Of a stretch of 64,000 bases of DNA, positions 43,315 through 51,821 are shown piece by piece. This DNA comes from an uncultured Bacilli bacterium. GTDB taxonomy: Bacteria > Bacillota_I > Bacilli_A > RF39 > UBA660. The number at the start of each line of letters is the position of its first letter. The first letter of the stretch is position 1. The notes under the pieces were generated by a model, which saw only the letters and a list, made by a program, of their open reading frames with translations, had not been told where the DNA came from and did not search any database. The translations under genes and the position numbers were made by a program. The stretch spans positions 186,001 to 250,000 of the forward strand of contig CAKOMY010000002.1 of assembly GCA_934096815.1 (NCBI GenBank), written 5' to 3'.

Positions 43315-43672
43315 GAGATTAAAAAAATCATTTGGTTATGCATTTAAAGGAATAGATGATGTTGTTAGTAATGAACCTAATATGAAAATTCATGTTAGTG
43401 TCGCAATACTTGTTATTATGGCTTTTTTACTTAAGATAAGCATGATTGAATGGATTATTTTAGTTTTATTAATAGGATTGGTTTTAGCAGCTGAGGTAAT
43501 TAATACGACAATTTAAAACTTAGTTGATATGTATATTAAGGATTATAATGAAAGGGCTAAAGTTGTTAAAGATACAGTTGCCGGAACAGTTTTAATACTT
43601 GCTATAACATCGGCTATTATTGGATTAATGATTTTTATTCTTAAAATTATTTTAGTGGTGGAGAGTTTATGA
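43292..43672 (+). pseudogene. dgkA: undecaprenol/diacylglycerol kinase broken by an in-frame stop
   Basis: The frame reads as a complete DgkA (about 126 residues) except for TAA at 43514-43516. The sequence before it is AAEVINTTI and after it NLVDMYIKDYNERAKVVKD; the family consensus there is E-x-x-N-T-A-I-E-x-x-V-D. The stop therefore replaces the conserved Glu, one base change from GAA. The remaining helices are intact, so the loss is recent or a sequencing error. The position between ybeY and cdd is the conserved one. Confidence 0.85.
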
Positions 43673-44049
43673 AAGATAATTTAAAATTAATTATGAAAAA
43701 TGCTTATGCTAATATTTCTAATTATAAAGTTGCATGTGTAATTGTTATGCAAAATAATCAAGAAGTAATAGGAGTAAATATTGAAAATAAAGATGGTAAA
43801 AGTGGAATGTGTGCAGAACAAGTTGCGATAGCAAATGCATTTAGTGAAGGATTTTCCGTTAAAGATTTTAAAGAAATACATGTAATGGGTTCAAGCAAAG
43901 GAATATGTATGCCATGTTTTATGTGCAGGGAATTGCTACATGAATATTTCTTGCCTGATGCTAAGGTTTTTTGCTATAATAATAGAGGAAAGTGTAAAGA
44001 ATTTACAGTAGCAGATATTTGCCCTTATCCATTTAAATTGGAGGACTAA
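43669..44049 (+). CDS. cdd: cytidine deaminase
   Basis: Converts cytidine and deoxycytidine to uridine forms. Zinc ligands Cys48 (CAEQ, catalytic Glu50) and Cys83/Cys86 (PCFMC) are all present, as in the small tetrameric type. 126 residues, normal. The start overlaps the end of the dgkA remnant, and its stop overlaps the next, degenerate copy. Confidence 0.9.
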   Translation: MKDNLKLIMKNAYANISNYKVACVIVMQNNQEVIGVNIENKDGKSGMCAEQVAIANAFSEGFSVKDFKEIHVMGSSKGICMPCFMCRELLHEYFLPDAKVFCYNNRGKCKEFTVADICPYPFKLED

Positions 44050-44417
44050 TGATAAGAGAATTAGAAAGATTATTAAGTAATTGTTATGCTCCTCATGATA
44101 GTATTTACTATAGCGCTGTAGCAAAGATGAACGATGGAAAGTTATTTGCAGGTGTTATTGTTAAAAATGATATTTTTAGAAGTACAATTTATGCAGAGGA
44201 AGCCGCAATAGCAAACGCAGTAAGTCATGGTTATAGAAAAAAAGATTTTGATAGTTTATATATTATGACAAGTTCTAAAAATTTAAATGATTTAAAAAAT
44301 ATTAATAAAAATATGATTAAGGAATTTTATGAAAATGATTGTGAAATATTTTTATATGATATAAATAGAGAAGAAAGAATAATAAAAGTGGGTAATTTAA
44401 TCGAAAATATATATTAG
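44049..44417 (+). CDS. degenerate cytidine deaminase paralogue lacking zinc ligands
   Basis: 122 residues that align with the preceding cdd without gaps around the active site: YAEEAAIANA replaces CAEQVAIANA, and the P-C-x-x-C motif is gone (SSKNLNDLKN instead). All three zinc cysteines are therefore lost while the fold and Glu50 remain. The reading frame is intact and tightly coupled to cdd (shared base of stop and start), so it is probably expressed. A structural or regulatory partner of Cdd is likely. Confidence 0.7.
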   Translation: MIRELERLLSNCYAPHDSIYYSAVAKMNDGKLFAGVIVKNDIFRSTIYAEEAAIANAVSHGYRKKDFDSLYIMTSSKNLNDLKNINKNMIKEFYENDCEIFLYDINREERIIKVGNLIENIY

Positions 44418-44428
44418 GATGTGGTAAC

Positions 44429-45310
44429 GTGAAAAGTGGATTTGTAAGTATAATAGGTAGACCAAATACGGGTAAGAGTACCTTAATGAATACAATATTA
44501 AAAAAACATATAGCAATAGTTTCTAATGTTGCTGGAACAACTAGGAACGCAATTCAAGGGGTTTATAATGATAAAGAAACACAAATTATTTTTGTAGACA
44601 CTCCAGGAATTCATAAACCTCAAGATAAATTAGGAAAATATTTAAATAAACAAACTTATGAATCTTTAGAAGATATAGATGCAATTTTATTTGTTGTAGA
44701 TGCATCAGCACCAATTGGAAGAGGAGATAAATTTATATCACAGACTTTTAAAAATATAGAAACACCGGTTATTCTTGTTTTAAATAAAATAGATAAATTA
44801 AGTGATGAACAAATATTAAAATCAATAAATGATTATAAAGAGTTATATGATTTTAGTGATATAGTTCCTATTAGTGCTTTAAAAGATGATAATGTTGAGA
44901 GATTAATTAAGGTAATTAAAGGGTATTTAACAGATGAAATTAAATACTATGATGATGGAACAATTACTAATACATCGCTTGAATTTATGCTTGGAGAACT
45001 TGTTAGAGAAAAGGTTCTTAATTTAACTGAGGAGGAAGTACCACATTCAGTTACATGTGTTGTTACTCATTTAAAAGATAAAGGCTCTTTAATGGAAGTG
45101 TATGTTGATATAATAGTTGAGAGAAATAATTTAAAGAAGATAATTATTGGATCACAAGGATCAATGCTTAAACAAATTGGTTCTTTAGCTAGATGTGATA
45201 TGGAAGAATTGCTTGGCAAACAAGTTTATTTAGAATTATACGTTAAAACGATTAAAAATTGGCGTGATAAGGAAAGATACCTAAGTGAATTAGGATTTAA
45301 AGATTTTTAA
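44429..45310 (+). CDS. era: Era GTPase
   Basis: Binds 16S rRNA and supports 30S maturation. G1 GRPNTGKSTL, G2 TTRNA, G3 DTPGIH, G4 NKID, G5 SALK, then a C-terminal KH domain (IIIGSQGSMLKQIG, about residue 240). 293 residues, normal. GTG start after GGATGTGG. Confidence 0.96.
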   Translation: MKSGFVSIIGRPNTGKSTLMNTILKKHIAIVSNVAGTTRNAIQGVYNDKETQIIFVDTPGIHKPQDKLGKYLNKQTYESLEDIDAILFVVDASAPIGRGDKFISQTFKNIETPVILVLNKIDKLSDEQILKSINDYKELYDFSDIVPISALKDDNVERLIKVIKGYLTDEIKYYDDGTITNTSLEFMLGELVREKVLNLTEEEVPHSVTCVVTHLKDKGSLMEVYVDIIVERNNLKKIIIGSQGSMLKQIGSLARCDMEELLGKQVYLELYVKTIKNWRDKERYLSELGFKDF

Positions 45311-45330
45311 TAAAAAGGGAGATATGAGTT

Positions 45331-46401
45331 ATGGCAAGATATACAAGATTAGAACAAATTAAGATAGGACAAGATACATTTTATCGTTTATTAGAAACAG
45401 AATATGGTGATAATGTAAGAGATGAAATGGCAAAAAAATATGGAGTTACTAAAGGTAATATCTCAACATATTTAAATATGTTTAAAAGAAATGTTGTTGA
45501 ACCAAAACCAAGTAAAGATGAGTTACGTATTTTGGATAAATTTTATTCTAGAAAATGTCAAAAAAAATTAATAGAATATAATACTCAAAAGGAACCGTTT
45601 TTAGTAAATATGTTATTAAGTGCTAAAGATGATAAAGATTATTTAGCTATAAATGATGGAGTAAATTTAACAACTATTAAAAATTGTGTTTCATCTTATG
45701 CAAAAAATCATCCAGAAGAGCAAGAGTTAGTATATGCTAAATTAGAAAAATTAATGCTTTTAAGAAACAAAAAAATTAAAGAAAAACAAGATGAGAGAAT
45801 GGATGAAAATAATAAAGCACGCTATGCAAGAATAGAACATGTTTTGAGAGGTTTTGTTGATGGTGTTGATTATTATCCAAATGAAATATTTAAAAAAGAT
45901 AATATGACTCAAGGAACATTTAAATCATTAATTGAACTTGCTTATAAGGAAAACAATATTGAAATTATAAATTTATATAAGGAATATTGTAGACAATTAA
46001 AAATAAGAGAATTGGATTTTAAAAATTTATGTGAAGATGTATATTTATCCATATTAAATGGAAAATATAAAAATATTTTAGATTTTTATCGTGCTACTCA
46101 TGTAACTATAAAAAAGTTTAAACTATTTATGATTATTTCTAATAAACGTGGGTTAATATCTGGTACTGTTATGACAGTTATAAATGAATTTTTAAATAAG
46201 TTTATAATTGGAACATATGAATTTAAAAGTATGGAAGAAGCAACTCAAAATATTCATTATAGTTATAATGGTGAAGAACTTACTTCTGAAATGATTATAA
46301 ATCTTTGTGCTGAATTATTTGAACAAGATATTCCAATTAATCAAAATTCAATCATTTATTTATTTCAAGAAAAAGTGAACAAAAAAGTGAATAAAAGATA
46401 A
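45331..46401 (+). CDS. uncharacterised helical protein with HTH-like segments
   Basis: 356 residues, no family recognised. Mostly helical. At least three segments look like helix-turn-helix units, e.g. MAKKYGVTKGNISTYLNMF (about 30-48), AINDGVNLTTIKNCVSSYA (about 107-125) and KDNMTQGTFKSLIELAYK (about 190-207). They recur at roughly even spacing, so it may be an array of degenerate HTH domains. It is inserted between era and yqzL, which are neighbours in Bacillus. GGGAGAT site. Confidence 0.5.
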   Translation: MARYTRLEQIKIGQDTFYRLLETEYGDNVRDEMAKKYGVTKGNISTYLNMFKRNVVEPKPSKDELRILDKFYSRKCQKKLIEYNTQKEPFLVNMLLSAKDDKDYLAINDGVNLTTIKNCVSSYAKNHPEEQELVYAKLEKLMLLRNKKIKEKQDERMDENNKARYARIEHVLRGFVDGVDYYPNEIFKKDNMTQGTFKSLIELAYKENNIEIINLYKEYCRQLKIRELDFKNLCEDVYLSILNGKYKNILDFYRATHVTIKKFKLFMIISNKRGLISGTVMTVINEFLNKFIIGTYEFKSMEEATQNIHYSYNGEELTSEMIINLCAELFEQDIPINQNSIIYLFQEKVNKKVNKR

Positions 46402-46438
46402 ATTAAGTTCCCAATATATAAATAGAAAGGGAATTTAT

Positions 46439-46516
46439 ATGACAAAAAAAGAAGCTTGGGATAAATTTAAAGAAACTGGCGAAATTAAATATTATATGAT
46501 ATATAAAAGAGGTTAG
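46439..46516 (+). CDS. yqzL: YqzL-family micro-protein
   Basis: 25 residues beginning MTKKEAWDKFKETGEIKYY. The pattern AW-x-x-F-x-x-T-G-x-I-x-x-Y-x-x-Y-K is that of YqzL, which lies between era and recO in Bacillus, exactly as here. AAAGGGAA precedes the ATG. Function unknown. The gene is too short for most gene finders. Confidence 0.8.
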   Translation: MTKKEAWDKFKETGEIKYYMIYKRG

Positions 46517-46522
46517 AATTAT

Positions 46523-47248
46523 ATGTTAAAGCAAGTAGAAGGAATTATAGCAAGTAGCGTTAATTATGGTGAAACAAGTAAAATAGTTAATATTTTAACT
46601 AAAGAGGGAATGATTGGTGCGATTGCCAAGGGAGCTAAAAATATTAAAAGTCCTCTTAGAAGTTTTACAGTTAATTTAACTTATGGTTCTTTCTATTTAT
46701 ATTATAACGATAATAAATTAAGTACTTTAAAAAGTGCCGATATAATTTGTGAATTTAAAAATATAAAAAAGGACATAATCTTGATAAGTTATATGTCTTT
46801 TTTAATTGATTTAGCAACTCAGGTTATGAAACAAAATAATGATGAAGAAATATACAATTTATTAGTTACTACTTTATATAAAATAGATGAAGGATTAAAT
46901 CCAATGGTTATGACAAATATTTTAGAACTTAAATATTTAGATTATTTGGGAGTTGGGTTTGATTTTAATACATGTTGTAAATGTGGAAAGAAAAGCAATA
47001 TAGTTACGATAGATCCTGATGCAGGAGGATATATTTGTAAAAATTGTTATACTAATGAGATTATTTATGATAGTAAAACTTTAAAAATGCTTAGAATGTA
47101 TTATTTAGTTGATATAAAATCTATAAGTGAATTAAAGATAAGTGATAACGTAGTTAAAAATATTAATTACTTTGTTAATACATATTATGATAGATATACT
47201 GGATTATATTTAAAAAGTAAAAAGTTTTTAAATGAATTAATTAATTAA
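46523..47248 (+). CDS. recO: RecO recombination mediator
   Basis: Loads RecA with RecR and anneals SSB-coated strands. The N-terminal OB fold (about residues 1-80, with VNYGETSKIVNILTKEG) is followed by a helical domain and a zinc finger CCKCGK...CKNC at about 152-175. 241 residues, normal. The start is six bases after yqzL. Confidence 0.9.
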   Translation: MLKQVEGIIASSVNYGETSKIVNILTKEGMIGAIAKGAKNIKSPLRSFTVNLTYGSFYLYYNDNKLSTLKSADIICEFKNIKKDIILISYMSFLIDLATQVMKQNNDEEIYNLLVTTLYKIDEGLNPMVMTNILELKYLDYLGVGFDFNTCCKCGKKSNIVTIDPDAGGYICKNCYTNEIIYDSKTLKMLRMYYLVDIKSISELKISDNVVKNINYFVNTYYDRYTGLYLKSKKFLNELIN

Positions 47249-47266
47249 AAATAAACAGCTGTTTGC

Positions 47267-47296
47267 TTGACTCTAGTATAAAATATATTTTATAAT
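47267..47296 (+). promoter_or_regulatory. promoter with the TGTTTGCTTGAC block
   Basis: TTGACT at 47267-47272, 18 bases, TATAAT at 47291-47296, preceded by TGTTTGC. Confidence 0.75.
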
Positions 47297-47320
47297 TAGT
47301 TAAGAATAGGAGTTACGAAT

Positions 47321-48631
47321 GTGAAAAATAAATTTTTAAGTTTTATAAATAAATCAAAGAATATAAAAATATTAATTTTTTGTGTTTTAATGACAATTAT
47401 TTTTTATTCTGGTTATGAATTATCTATACATATTCAAAATAAAAAAGAAAAAGTAAGTGAAAACATAGCAATTAATACAATTGGCATAGATAATACTGAT
47501 AATTTAAATATTATAGCTTATGTTGAAGGAATAAAGGCAACTGAGGCTCCTACAGGATGTGCTTATTCTACAACTGTTAAAATATATAATGGCAATAAAG
47601 AAATAACTGCAAATAAGGCATATATGACATGTAATTATTTAACTGGAAAGTGGTCATTAAATTTAAAAGATGTTGATGAAATACCTAAAACAATAAAAAT
47701 AGATTTTAACAAGTTAAATATTCCTGATGATGCATTTGTAACTAATTTTGAGTATATTGCTCCATCTGATACTGTAACAGAACCTTATTATACATATAGG
47801 GTATACACTACTGGTTATTATAAATTAGAAACATGGGGTGCACAAGGACACAAAGGTGGTCGTGGTGGGTACTCTGTTGGTGTTGCTAAATTAAATGAAG
47901 GAGATTTACTATATATTTATGTAGGTGGTGGTGCTACTAGTGGTACAGGAGGATATAATGGTGGAGGAACGCGAAGAAGATATGTAACTGGACCTGGGTA
48001 TGTAACTCAATCTTCTGGTGGTGGCGGAGGTGCCACTCATATTGCTACGAAAAGTGGTTTATTAAAGAATTTATCTGATAATATTGATTCGATTATAATG
48101 GTTGCTGGCGGCGGTGGAGGTGGCTATGTAGATAAAACATCTACATCGACTACTGGTATGACTTATGGCAGTGGCGGCGGTTATACTGGGACATATTCGA
48201 GAAGAGCAACAAATTCAGGTGGTGATAGTGCACAAGCTAAAGGTGGATCGCAAACTGCTGGTGGAAATAAAAATGCTGGATTTGGTTATGGTGCTACCAC
48301 TTCAGCATCAGCTGGTGGCGGTGGCTTCTATGGCGGAGCAGGTGGCGGTGTTGTTGGATCAACTGAATATAATGGTGCCGGTGGTTCTGGCTATATTAAT
48401 TCTAGTTATTTACTATCTGGAATAAGATTTATGTTTTGTTCTGGATGTTTAGAAAGTAAAGATGATGGAATATTTACTATTAATGTTCACGGATCTTCAA
48501 CAATTAGGGATACTCAAAGTTGTCCAAATGGTTATTCTGCTGATCCAATAAGCAAATGTACAAAACTAGGCGACGGTCATGCACGTATTACTTATTTAAA
48601 TAATTTTGAGGCGGAATTACCAACTAATTGA
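47321..48631 (+). CDS. glycine-rich-domain surface protein 1
   Basis: 436 residues. Hydrophobic anchor at about 17-35, a short beta domain with one disulphide candidate, then YKLETWGAQGHKGGRGGYS opening a glycine-rich domain (about residues 165-400) with GGGGG runs, as in the ALK/LTK glycine-rich fold seen in bacterial surface proteins. It ends with a Cys-rich tail (FCSGCLES, then CPNGYS). GTG start with AGGAG. The glycine-rich part is almost identical to that of the next gene. Confidence 0.75.
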   Translation: MKNKFLSFINKSKNIKILIFCVLMTIIFYSGYELSIHIQNKKEKVSENIAINTIGIDNTDNLNIIAYVEGIKATEAPTGCAYSTTVKIYNGNKEITANKAYMTCNYLTGKWSLNLKDVDEIPKTIKIDFNKLNIPDDAFVTNFEYIAPSDTVTEPYYTYRVYTTGYYKLETWGAQGHKGGRGGYSVGVAKLNEGDLLYIYVGGGATSGTGGYNGGGTRRRYVTGPGYVTQSSGGGGGATHIATKSGLLKNLSDNIDSIIMVAGGGGGGYVDKTSTSTTGMTYGSGGGYTGTYSRRATNSGGDSAQAKGGSQTAGGNKNAGFGYGATTSASAGGGGFYGGAGGGVVGSTEYNGAGGSGYINSSYLLSGIRFMFCSGCLESKDDGIFTINVHGSSTIRDTQSCPNGYSADPISKCTKLGDGHARITYLNNFEAELPTN

Positions 48632-48659
48632 TAGTATTATTTTTAATACTATCTTTTTT
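48630..48659 (+). terminator. terminator of glycine-rich gene 1
   Basis: GATAGTATT / AATACTATC stem followed by TTTTTT; the stem begins at the stop codon. Confidence 0.88.
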
Positions 48660-48679
48660 GTAAATAGATAATTGTTTGC

Positions 48680-48709
48680 TTGACGCATGAACTAAATATT
48701 TTATATAAT
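48680..48709 (+). promoter_or_regulatory. promoter with the TGTTTGCTTGAC block
   Basis: TTGACG at 48680-48685, 18 bases, TATAAT at 48704-48709, preceded by TGTTTGC. Confidence 0.75.
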
Positions 48710-48733
48710 TATGTAAGGATAGAGGTCATAAAT

Positions 48734-50416
48734 ATGAAATTAAAAAATTATATAAGAAAATTATTTAATGATTTTAACTCTAATAAAAAGTTAAAAACTT
48801 TAACAGCCTATGTTGCTTTGTTGGGATTTATATTTACTTTAGGTTATTCTGTATCGGTATTTAATCAAAATAAAAAGACTGAATTAATAAATATTAATAT
48901 AAATGGTTTAGTTTATAATATGACTACAAATAGTGGTGAATCTGATGATAGAATTTTACAGTTAAAAGCTAATCAAATAGAAAGATTTAATATTACATTA
49001 ACAAATTTAAATAATATTAGTACAAAATACGAATTAATATATGATATTTGTTCTGATTCAAATTGTACTTCATTTGTCGATTATAATAAAAATATATCTG
49101 TAACGTGGAATGATGAAGGTGAATCAATAAGTGGTTCTATTGATGCTGGAACGAATAATGCGAAAATTATTAAAATTTATACTCAAAATCAAGCTAGTGA
49201 AAATTTATATATTAAATTAAATTTAAATGCTGGTTATACATGGAATGATTTGACTCTAAAAAATCAGATTAGTACATCTGGATTTGAGGTTGGTAATAAT
49301 GTTGATATTATTGCATATGTTGATGGAGTTAAGGTTAATCAAATGCCGACAGGTTGTGGTTATACAGCAAGTGTTAAGGCATATAGTGGAACAAGTGAAA
49401 TAACAACAGGTAAAGCTGAAATGACATGTAATTATTTAAATGATAAATGGACATTGAATTTACAAGATGTAAGTGATTTACCTACAAAGGTAAGAGTTGA
49501 TTTTACAACTTCGGATATTCCAGCTGATGCATATGTAACAAATTTAGAATATAAAGATCCTTCAACTGATGAGCCTTTTCCATATTATACTTATCGCATA
49601 TATAAAACTGGTTATTATAAATTAGAAACATGGGGTGCACAGGGACATCATGGTGGACGTGGTGGTTATTCTGAAGGTATTGCAAAGCTAACTGCAGGTC
49701 AATTATTATATATTTATATTGGTAGTACTACTGATGGAGGAACTGGAGGATATAATGGTGGTGGAACGCGAAGTAGGTATATAACGGGTTCTGGAAATGT
49801 AATTCAATCTAACGGAGGTGGTGGCGGTGCTACCCATATTGCTTTGAAAAGCGGATTATTAAAGAATTTAGCTGATAATATTGATTCAATTATAATGGTT
49901 GCTGGTGGCGGAGGCGGTGGCTATGTAGATAAAACATCTACATCGACTACTGGTATGACTTATGGCAGCGGTGGCGGTTATACTGGGACATCTTCGAGAA
50001 GAGCGACAAATTCAGGTGGTGATAGTGGTCAAGCTAAAGGTGGATCGCAAACCGCTGGTGGAAATAAAAATGCTGGATTTGGTTATGGTGCTAACACATC
50101 ATCATCGGCTGGCGGAGGCGGCTTCTATGGCGGAGCTGGCGGCGGTGTTATTGGATCACAGGAATATAATGGTGGCGGCGGTTCTGGCTATATTAATTCA
50201 ACCTACTTACTATCTGGGAAAAGATTTATGTTTTGCTCTGGATGTTCAGAAAGTAAGGATGATGGAATATATACTGTTAATGTTCATGGAACTTCAACAC
50301 TTAGAGATACTGAAAATTGTCCAAATGGTTATTCCTCTAATCCTGTAAGCAGGTGTGCTAAGTTAGGAAATGGTCACGCAAGAATAACTTATTTGAAAGA
50401 TTATGTTGAAGAATAA
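48734..50416 (+). CDS. glycine-rich-domain surface protein 2
   Basis: 560 residues. Anchor helix at about 26-45 (AYVALLGFIFTLGYSVSVF), then an additional TasA-like beta domain (about 60-190) that protein 1 lacks, then the same short beta domain, glycine-rich domain and Cys-rich tail. The start is the ATG at 48734 with AGAGGT; an opening 18 codons earlier overlaps the -35 box. Tandem paralogy and near identity over the glycine-rich part suggest recent duplication or gene conversion. Confidence 0.75.
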   Translation: MKLKNYIRKLFNDFNSNKKLKTLTAYVALLGFIFTLGYSVSVFNQNKKTELINININGLVYNMTTNSGESDDRILQLKANQIERFNITLTNLNNISTKYELIYDICSDSNCTSFVDYNKNISVTWNDEGESISGSIDAGTNNAKIIKIYTQNQASENLYIKLNLNAGYTWNDLTLKNQISTSGFEVGNNVDIIAYVDGVKVNQMPTGCGYTASVKAYSGTSEITTGKAEMTCNYLNDKWTLNLQDVSDLPTKVRVDFTTSDIPADAYVTNLEYKDPSTDEPFPYYTYRIYKTGYYKLETWGAQGHHGGRGGYSEGIAKLTAGQLLYIYIGSTTDGGTGGYNGGGTRSRYITGSGNVIQSNGGGGGATHIALKSGLLKNLADNIDSIIMVAGGGGGGYVDKTSTSTTGMTYGSGGGYTGTSSRRATNSGGDSGQAKGGSQTAGGNKNAGFGYGANTSSSAGGGGFYGGAGGGVIGSQEYNGGGGSGYINSTYLLSGKRFMFCSGCSESKDDGIYTVNVHGTSTLRDTENCPNGYSSNPVSRCAKLGNGHARITYLKDYVEE

Positions 50417-50427
50417 AATAATAAATT

Positions 50428-50456
50428 GATGGCACCTATAAATGCTATCTTTTTAT
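50428..50456 (+). terminator. terminator of glycine-rich gene 2
   Basis: GATGGCA / TGCTATC (one G-T pair) followed by TTTTTT. Confidence 0.7.
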
Positions 50457-50476
50457 AATTGTTAGAGGTGAATTAA

Positions 50477-51559
50477 ATGAAACACATGTATATTCATATC
50501 CCATTTTGCAGTCATATTTGTTCCTATTGTGATTTTTGTAAAATGTTTAAGAATGATGAAATGATAGACAAATATTTAGATGTTTTAAGGAAAGAAATTG
50601 ATGAATACTATAATGATGAAGAGATGGAAACCGTCTATATTGGTGGAGGAACGCCATCTTGTTTAAATAGTAATCAGTTAAATAAATTGTTTAGTATATT
50701 AAGTGATGTTAAAGTAAAAAAAGATTATGAATATACTTTTGAATGTAATCCTTGTGATATAAATGAAGAATTAATTGATATATTGGTTAAAAATAAAGTT
50801 AATAGATTAAGTATTGGTATTGAGTCTTTTGATATAGATAATCTTGGTTTTATGGAAAGAAAAGTAGAGTTTAAAGATATTCAAAATAAAATTAATATGA
50901 TAAGAAATAAGGGAATAAATAATATTAATTTAGATTTAATTTATGGAATTCCTGAAGAAAATATTAAAACTTTGAAAAAGGATCTTTTGCTTCTAGTTAA
51001 GTTAAAACCTAATCATATAAGTACTTATTCATTACAAATAGAAAAACATACTAAAATATATAATGAAGGAATTAATCCTATAAATGAAGACTTAGATTCT
51101 AAAATGTATTTTACTATTATTAATTATTTAAAAAAACATAAATATAATCATTATGAGATAAGTAATTTTGCTTTAAAGGGGTATGAATCAAGACATAATT
51201 TAAGTTACTGGAATAATGAAGAGTATTATGGATTTGGTCTTGGTGCTTCAGGTTATATTGATGGATTTAGATATGATAATACTAGAAATTTAAGTAGATA
51301 TATAAGTGGGGATTATCATTTAAATGAAAGCTTGTTAAGTTTAGAAGATAAAATGTATGATAAGGTTATGCTTGGATTAAGAAAGATGAAAGGAATTAAT
51401 TTAAAAGAATTTGAGGACAAATATGGGGTTAAATTTGAAGATAAATATGATATAGATAGTTTAATTAAGAATAAAGAATTAATTATTAAAGATGGATATG
51501 TATTTATAAGTCCTAAATATTTATATTTGATTAATGAGATATTGATAAAAATTTTGTAA
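50477..51559 (+). CDS. hemW: HemW-type radical SAM protein
   Basis: HemW is a radical-SAM haem chaperone related to oxygen-independent coproporphyrinogen oxidase. The cluster motif is C-x3-C-x2-C in FCSHICSYCDFCK (about residues 10-22), then GGGTPS and SIGIESF, and a C-terminal HemN-type domain (HNLSYWNNEEYYGFGLGAS shown in part). 360 residues, normal for HemW, and shorter than true HemN. AGAGGTG site. Sequence alone does not exclude HemN activity. Confidence 0.88.
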   Translation: MKHMYIHIPFCSHICSYCDFCKMFKNDEMIDKYLDVLRKEIDEYYNDEEMETVYIGGGTPSCLNSNQLNKLFSILSDVKVKKDYEYTFECNPCDINEELIDILVKNKVNRLSIGIESFDIDNLGFMERKVEFKDIQNKINMIRNKGINNINLDLIYGIPEENIKTLKKDLLLLVKLKPNHISTYSLQIEKHTKIYNEGINPINEDLDSKMYFTIINYLKKHKYNHYEISNFALKGYESRHNLSYWNNEEYYGFGLGASGYIDGFRYDNTRNLSRYISGDYHLNESLLSLEDKMYDKVMLGLRKMKGINLKEFEDKYGVKFEDKYDIDSLIKNKELIIKDGYVFISPKYLYLINEILIKIL

Positions 51560-51566
51560 ATAAATA

Positions 51567-51695
51567 ATTATATTGGAAAAATAGTTTATATTAAAGATAT
51601 CATATTTGCAACAGGTAAAATTAAATTGGATTATACTTATGGGCTTATCAATTTAAGAAATGTCTATATAGGTATTAGAATATCAACTAAGTAAA
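51567..51695 (+). other. start-less open frame in the 51560-51821 gap
   Basis: About 45 codons read YIGKIVYIKDIIF...YTYGLINLRNVYIGI up to a TAA, with no ATG, GTG or ribosome site. It could be the end of a lost gene. Nothing else is seen in this gap. Confidence 0.2.
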
Positions 51696-51821
51696 TGATA
51701 AACAAACAAAATATTGCAAATATTCATATAAACGAAAATAAAGTCATATAATGTATAAAAAATAGGTATTTGTTTTTCTAAAAATATATGATAAACTTAT
51801 ATATAGTAAAGAGGTATGTAA

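Noticed and set aside
43292..43672. Stop-codon recoding (dgkA TAA, toxin TAG)
   Set aside because: TAA, TAG and TGA all end many intact genes here; no recoding element is visible. Simple nonsense mutations explain both.
48165..48425. Open frame inside the glycine-rich gene
   Set aside because: It is the +2 frame of GGT/GGC-rich codons; the same shadow appears at 49962-50348 in the paralogue. No ribosome site.
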